Shown one piece after another: positions 62,798-64,000 of a stretch of 64,000 bases of DNA. The position numbers and the translations under genes were made by a program. This stretch comes from Gadus chalcogrammus (Eukaryota > Chordata > Actinopteri > Gadiformes > Gadidae). The notes below the pieces were generated by a model. It worked only from the letters and a program-made list of their open reading frames with translations. It was not told the DNA's origin and did no database searches. Position 1 is the first letter of the stretch. Each line of letters starts with the position of its first letter. Location of the stretch: the NCBI RefSeq assembly GCF_026213295.1, contig NC_079420.1:696616-760615 (forward strand), given 5' to 3'.

Positions 62798-64000
62798 ATG
62801 GACAACGTGAGGTCGCTGGACAATGAGCTGGACGAACTGGCAGCCCTGGGGAGGAGTCGGAGCGAGGTCGGTGAACGTAGTGTGACTTGTTTTACCGAGG
62901 CGTGGCTGCATGAAACTAGTCCTGATTCCTCTGTTACCATCGACGGCCGTCCGCCTGTCCGGGCAGACGGATACAGCACTGAAAGTGGCACGAGGCAAGG
63001 CGGTAGGAATGCCATTTTCATTAACAACAGATGGTGTCACTCGGGTCACACTGTGACTAAGGAGCGTATCTGCAGCCTGGGCATTGAAGGGCTATTAGCC
63101 GTAGGACTCTGTCCAGACGACACATCCAGGGAGTTCACGCATGCAATTATGGTCCTCCCTCCCCTCGGCCAATGCTGCGACCAGGGGTGACCTCACACAC
63201 TCCGTCGCAGCCTGACACCAGAACCCCCTGCACCCCTCCGCCTTCAGGGCCTGACGTGCGCCTCCTAAAAATTGTAACCTTCCTTCAAGGCGACGCAGCA
63301 GCGAGGGCTGTGATTGGTCCGCTTACTAAAACCCGACGCAGAACCATAAAGGTTCAGGACTGCGTCGAAGCGTCTGCTTGGTCGTTGCGTTGAGTGAACG
63401 TGGGTTTAGAGCCAATGTTAAGGATGCATTAAGCTCTGCCGCAAAACCCCTGCTGCGAAGATCAGACCGCAACCGGCTCCGTCGTCCTCTAATGTACGAG
63501 CCCCTGGTGTACCGGCCCGCCTCAGGACGGAGAGGCGGTCTGAGGAGCACAGCGATGACCACAAGGACTGCTTCGAGGAACCAATGACTGGGAGGATCAC
63601 TTCGCGCTGCTCGGGCAGGACACGTGCCTCACCGCCCCAACAACAAGCCCTGGATCAGCAATGAGCTCTAGACCCCCCTGAACGAGGAGCAGGAGGCGTT
63701 CAGATCAGGGTACAGAGAGATCTGTCTGTGAAGATCAAAGAGGGGAAGGACATCTCCAGGAAGAGGCCGGATCACAGGGTGCAGGTCCAGCCACGGGGCC
63801 AAGGGAGAATCATTCTCCAGTGTCTCCAACACCATGCAGCGTGTCTGGCTGGGGAAGGAACCCACAGCGGTACGGGGAGACGGCAACACCGGAGCGCCAC
63901 AGTGGGACGGTCCTGTCTGCAGTCCTCTTCACCCGTACACCACGGACCTGGTCCTACGCTGCCTTAAGGCTCGGACTGAGAGACTGAGGAGGAGCTTCTT
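62798..64000 (+). mobile_element. Degenerate LINE (Rex1/jockey-like) fragment, endonuclease and partial reverse transcriptase
   Basis: Frame 62798-63190 reads MDNVRSLDNELDELAALGRS, SVTCFTEAWLHETSPDSSVT, AIFINNRWCHSGHTVTKERI, resembling the apurinic endonuclease domain of fish Rex1/jockey-type LINEs (CFTETWL, NNRWC motifs). After 63190 the frame is lost. Fragments KDCFEEP / NDWEDHFALLGQ (about 63560-63610), NNKPWISNEL (63641-63670) and KIKEGKDISRKRP (63732-63770) follow in shifting frames, and 63905-64000 resembles RT-region sequence. A CpG-rich stretch at about 63245-63440 interrupts it and may be a nested insertion. Non-functional. Confidence 0.75.

Overview
This window is vertebrate nuclear DNA, almost certainly from a ray-finned fish. 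It has split genes with GT-AG introns, an intact teleost-style tRNA-derived SINE, a Rex1/jockey-like LINE fragment, hAT and MITE debris, and a very heavy load of long (CA/GT)n arrays, roughly two dozen, many over 100 bp. That density of dinucleotide repeats plus minisatellites is what I would expect of a cod-like fish (Gadiformes), but this is an inference.

Two genes are secure. rabl2 (+ strand, 33573-36391) is complete: eight exons join in one frame to 226 residues of a ciliary small GTPase, and its second intron has the hallmarks of a minor-spliceosome (U12) intron. shank3 (- strand) enters from the right edge. Nine 3' exons between 60265 and 42768 join in one frame (2 nt + 1260 codons + stop). 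They encode most of the PDZ domain, the proline-rich scaffold region with Homer- and cortactin-type motifs, and the C-terminal SAM domain. The ankyrin and SH3 exons lie beyond 64000. The genes are convergent (tail to tail), as SHANK3 and RABL2B are in mammals, with about 5.8 kb between rabl2's stop and the end of the shank3 last-exon 3' UTR region and no acrosin gene visible between them.

Layout: 1-30 kb is mostly non-coding (introns or intergenic), packed with microsatellites and minisatellites. It has one plausible unrecognised minus-strand exon at 229-352, a CpG-rich promoter-like segment near 19.1-19.75 kb and a weak membrane-protein-like exon near 27.2-27.4 kb. 30-33.5 kb holds a solo LTR and an orphan exon resembling the DHX9 RNA helicase. 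33.5-37 kb is rabl2. 37-42 kb is intergenic plus the shank3 3' flank, with a 52-bp C-rich minisatellite. 42.7-60.3 kb is shank3. 60.3-64 kb is upstream shank3 intron with tandem repeats, an inverted-repeat element, a SINE and a broken LINE.

The most striking observation is at 59.75-60.18 kb. The last 40 nt of the exon encoding the first half of the Shank3 PDZ domain, plus the first 14 nt of the following intron, are present as eight exact-register 54-bp tandem copies. Each copy carries its own GAG|GTA splice donor and all remain open in the shank3 frame, so downstream donor choice could insert 18 x n residues into the PDZ fold. A second array (27-bp units) abuts the 3' splice site of another shank3 exon, and a third short array abuts a donor.
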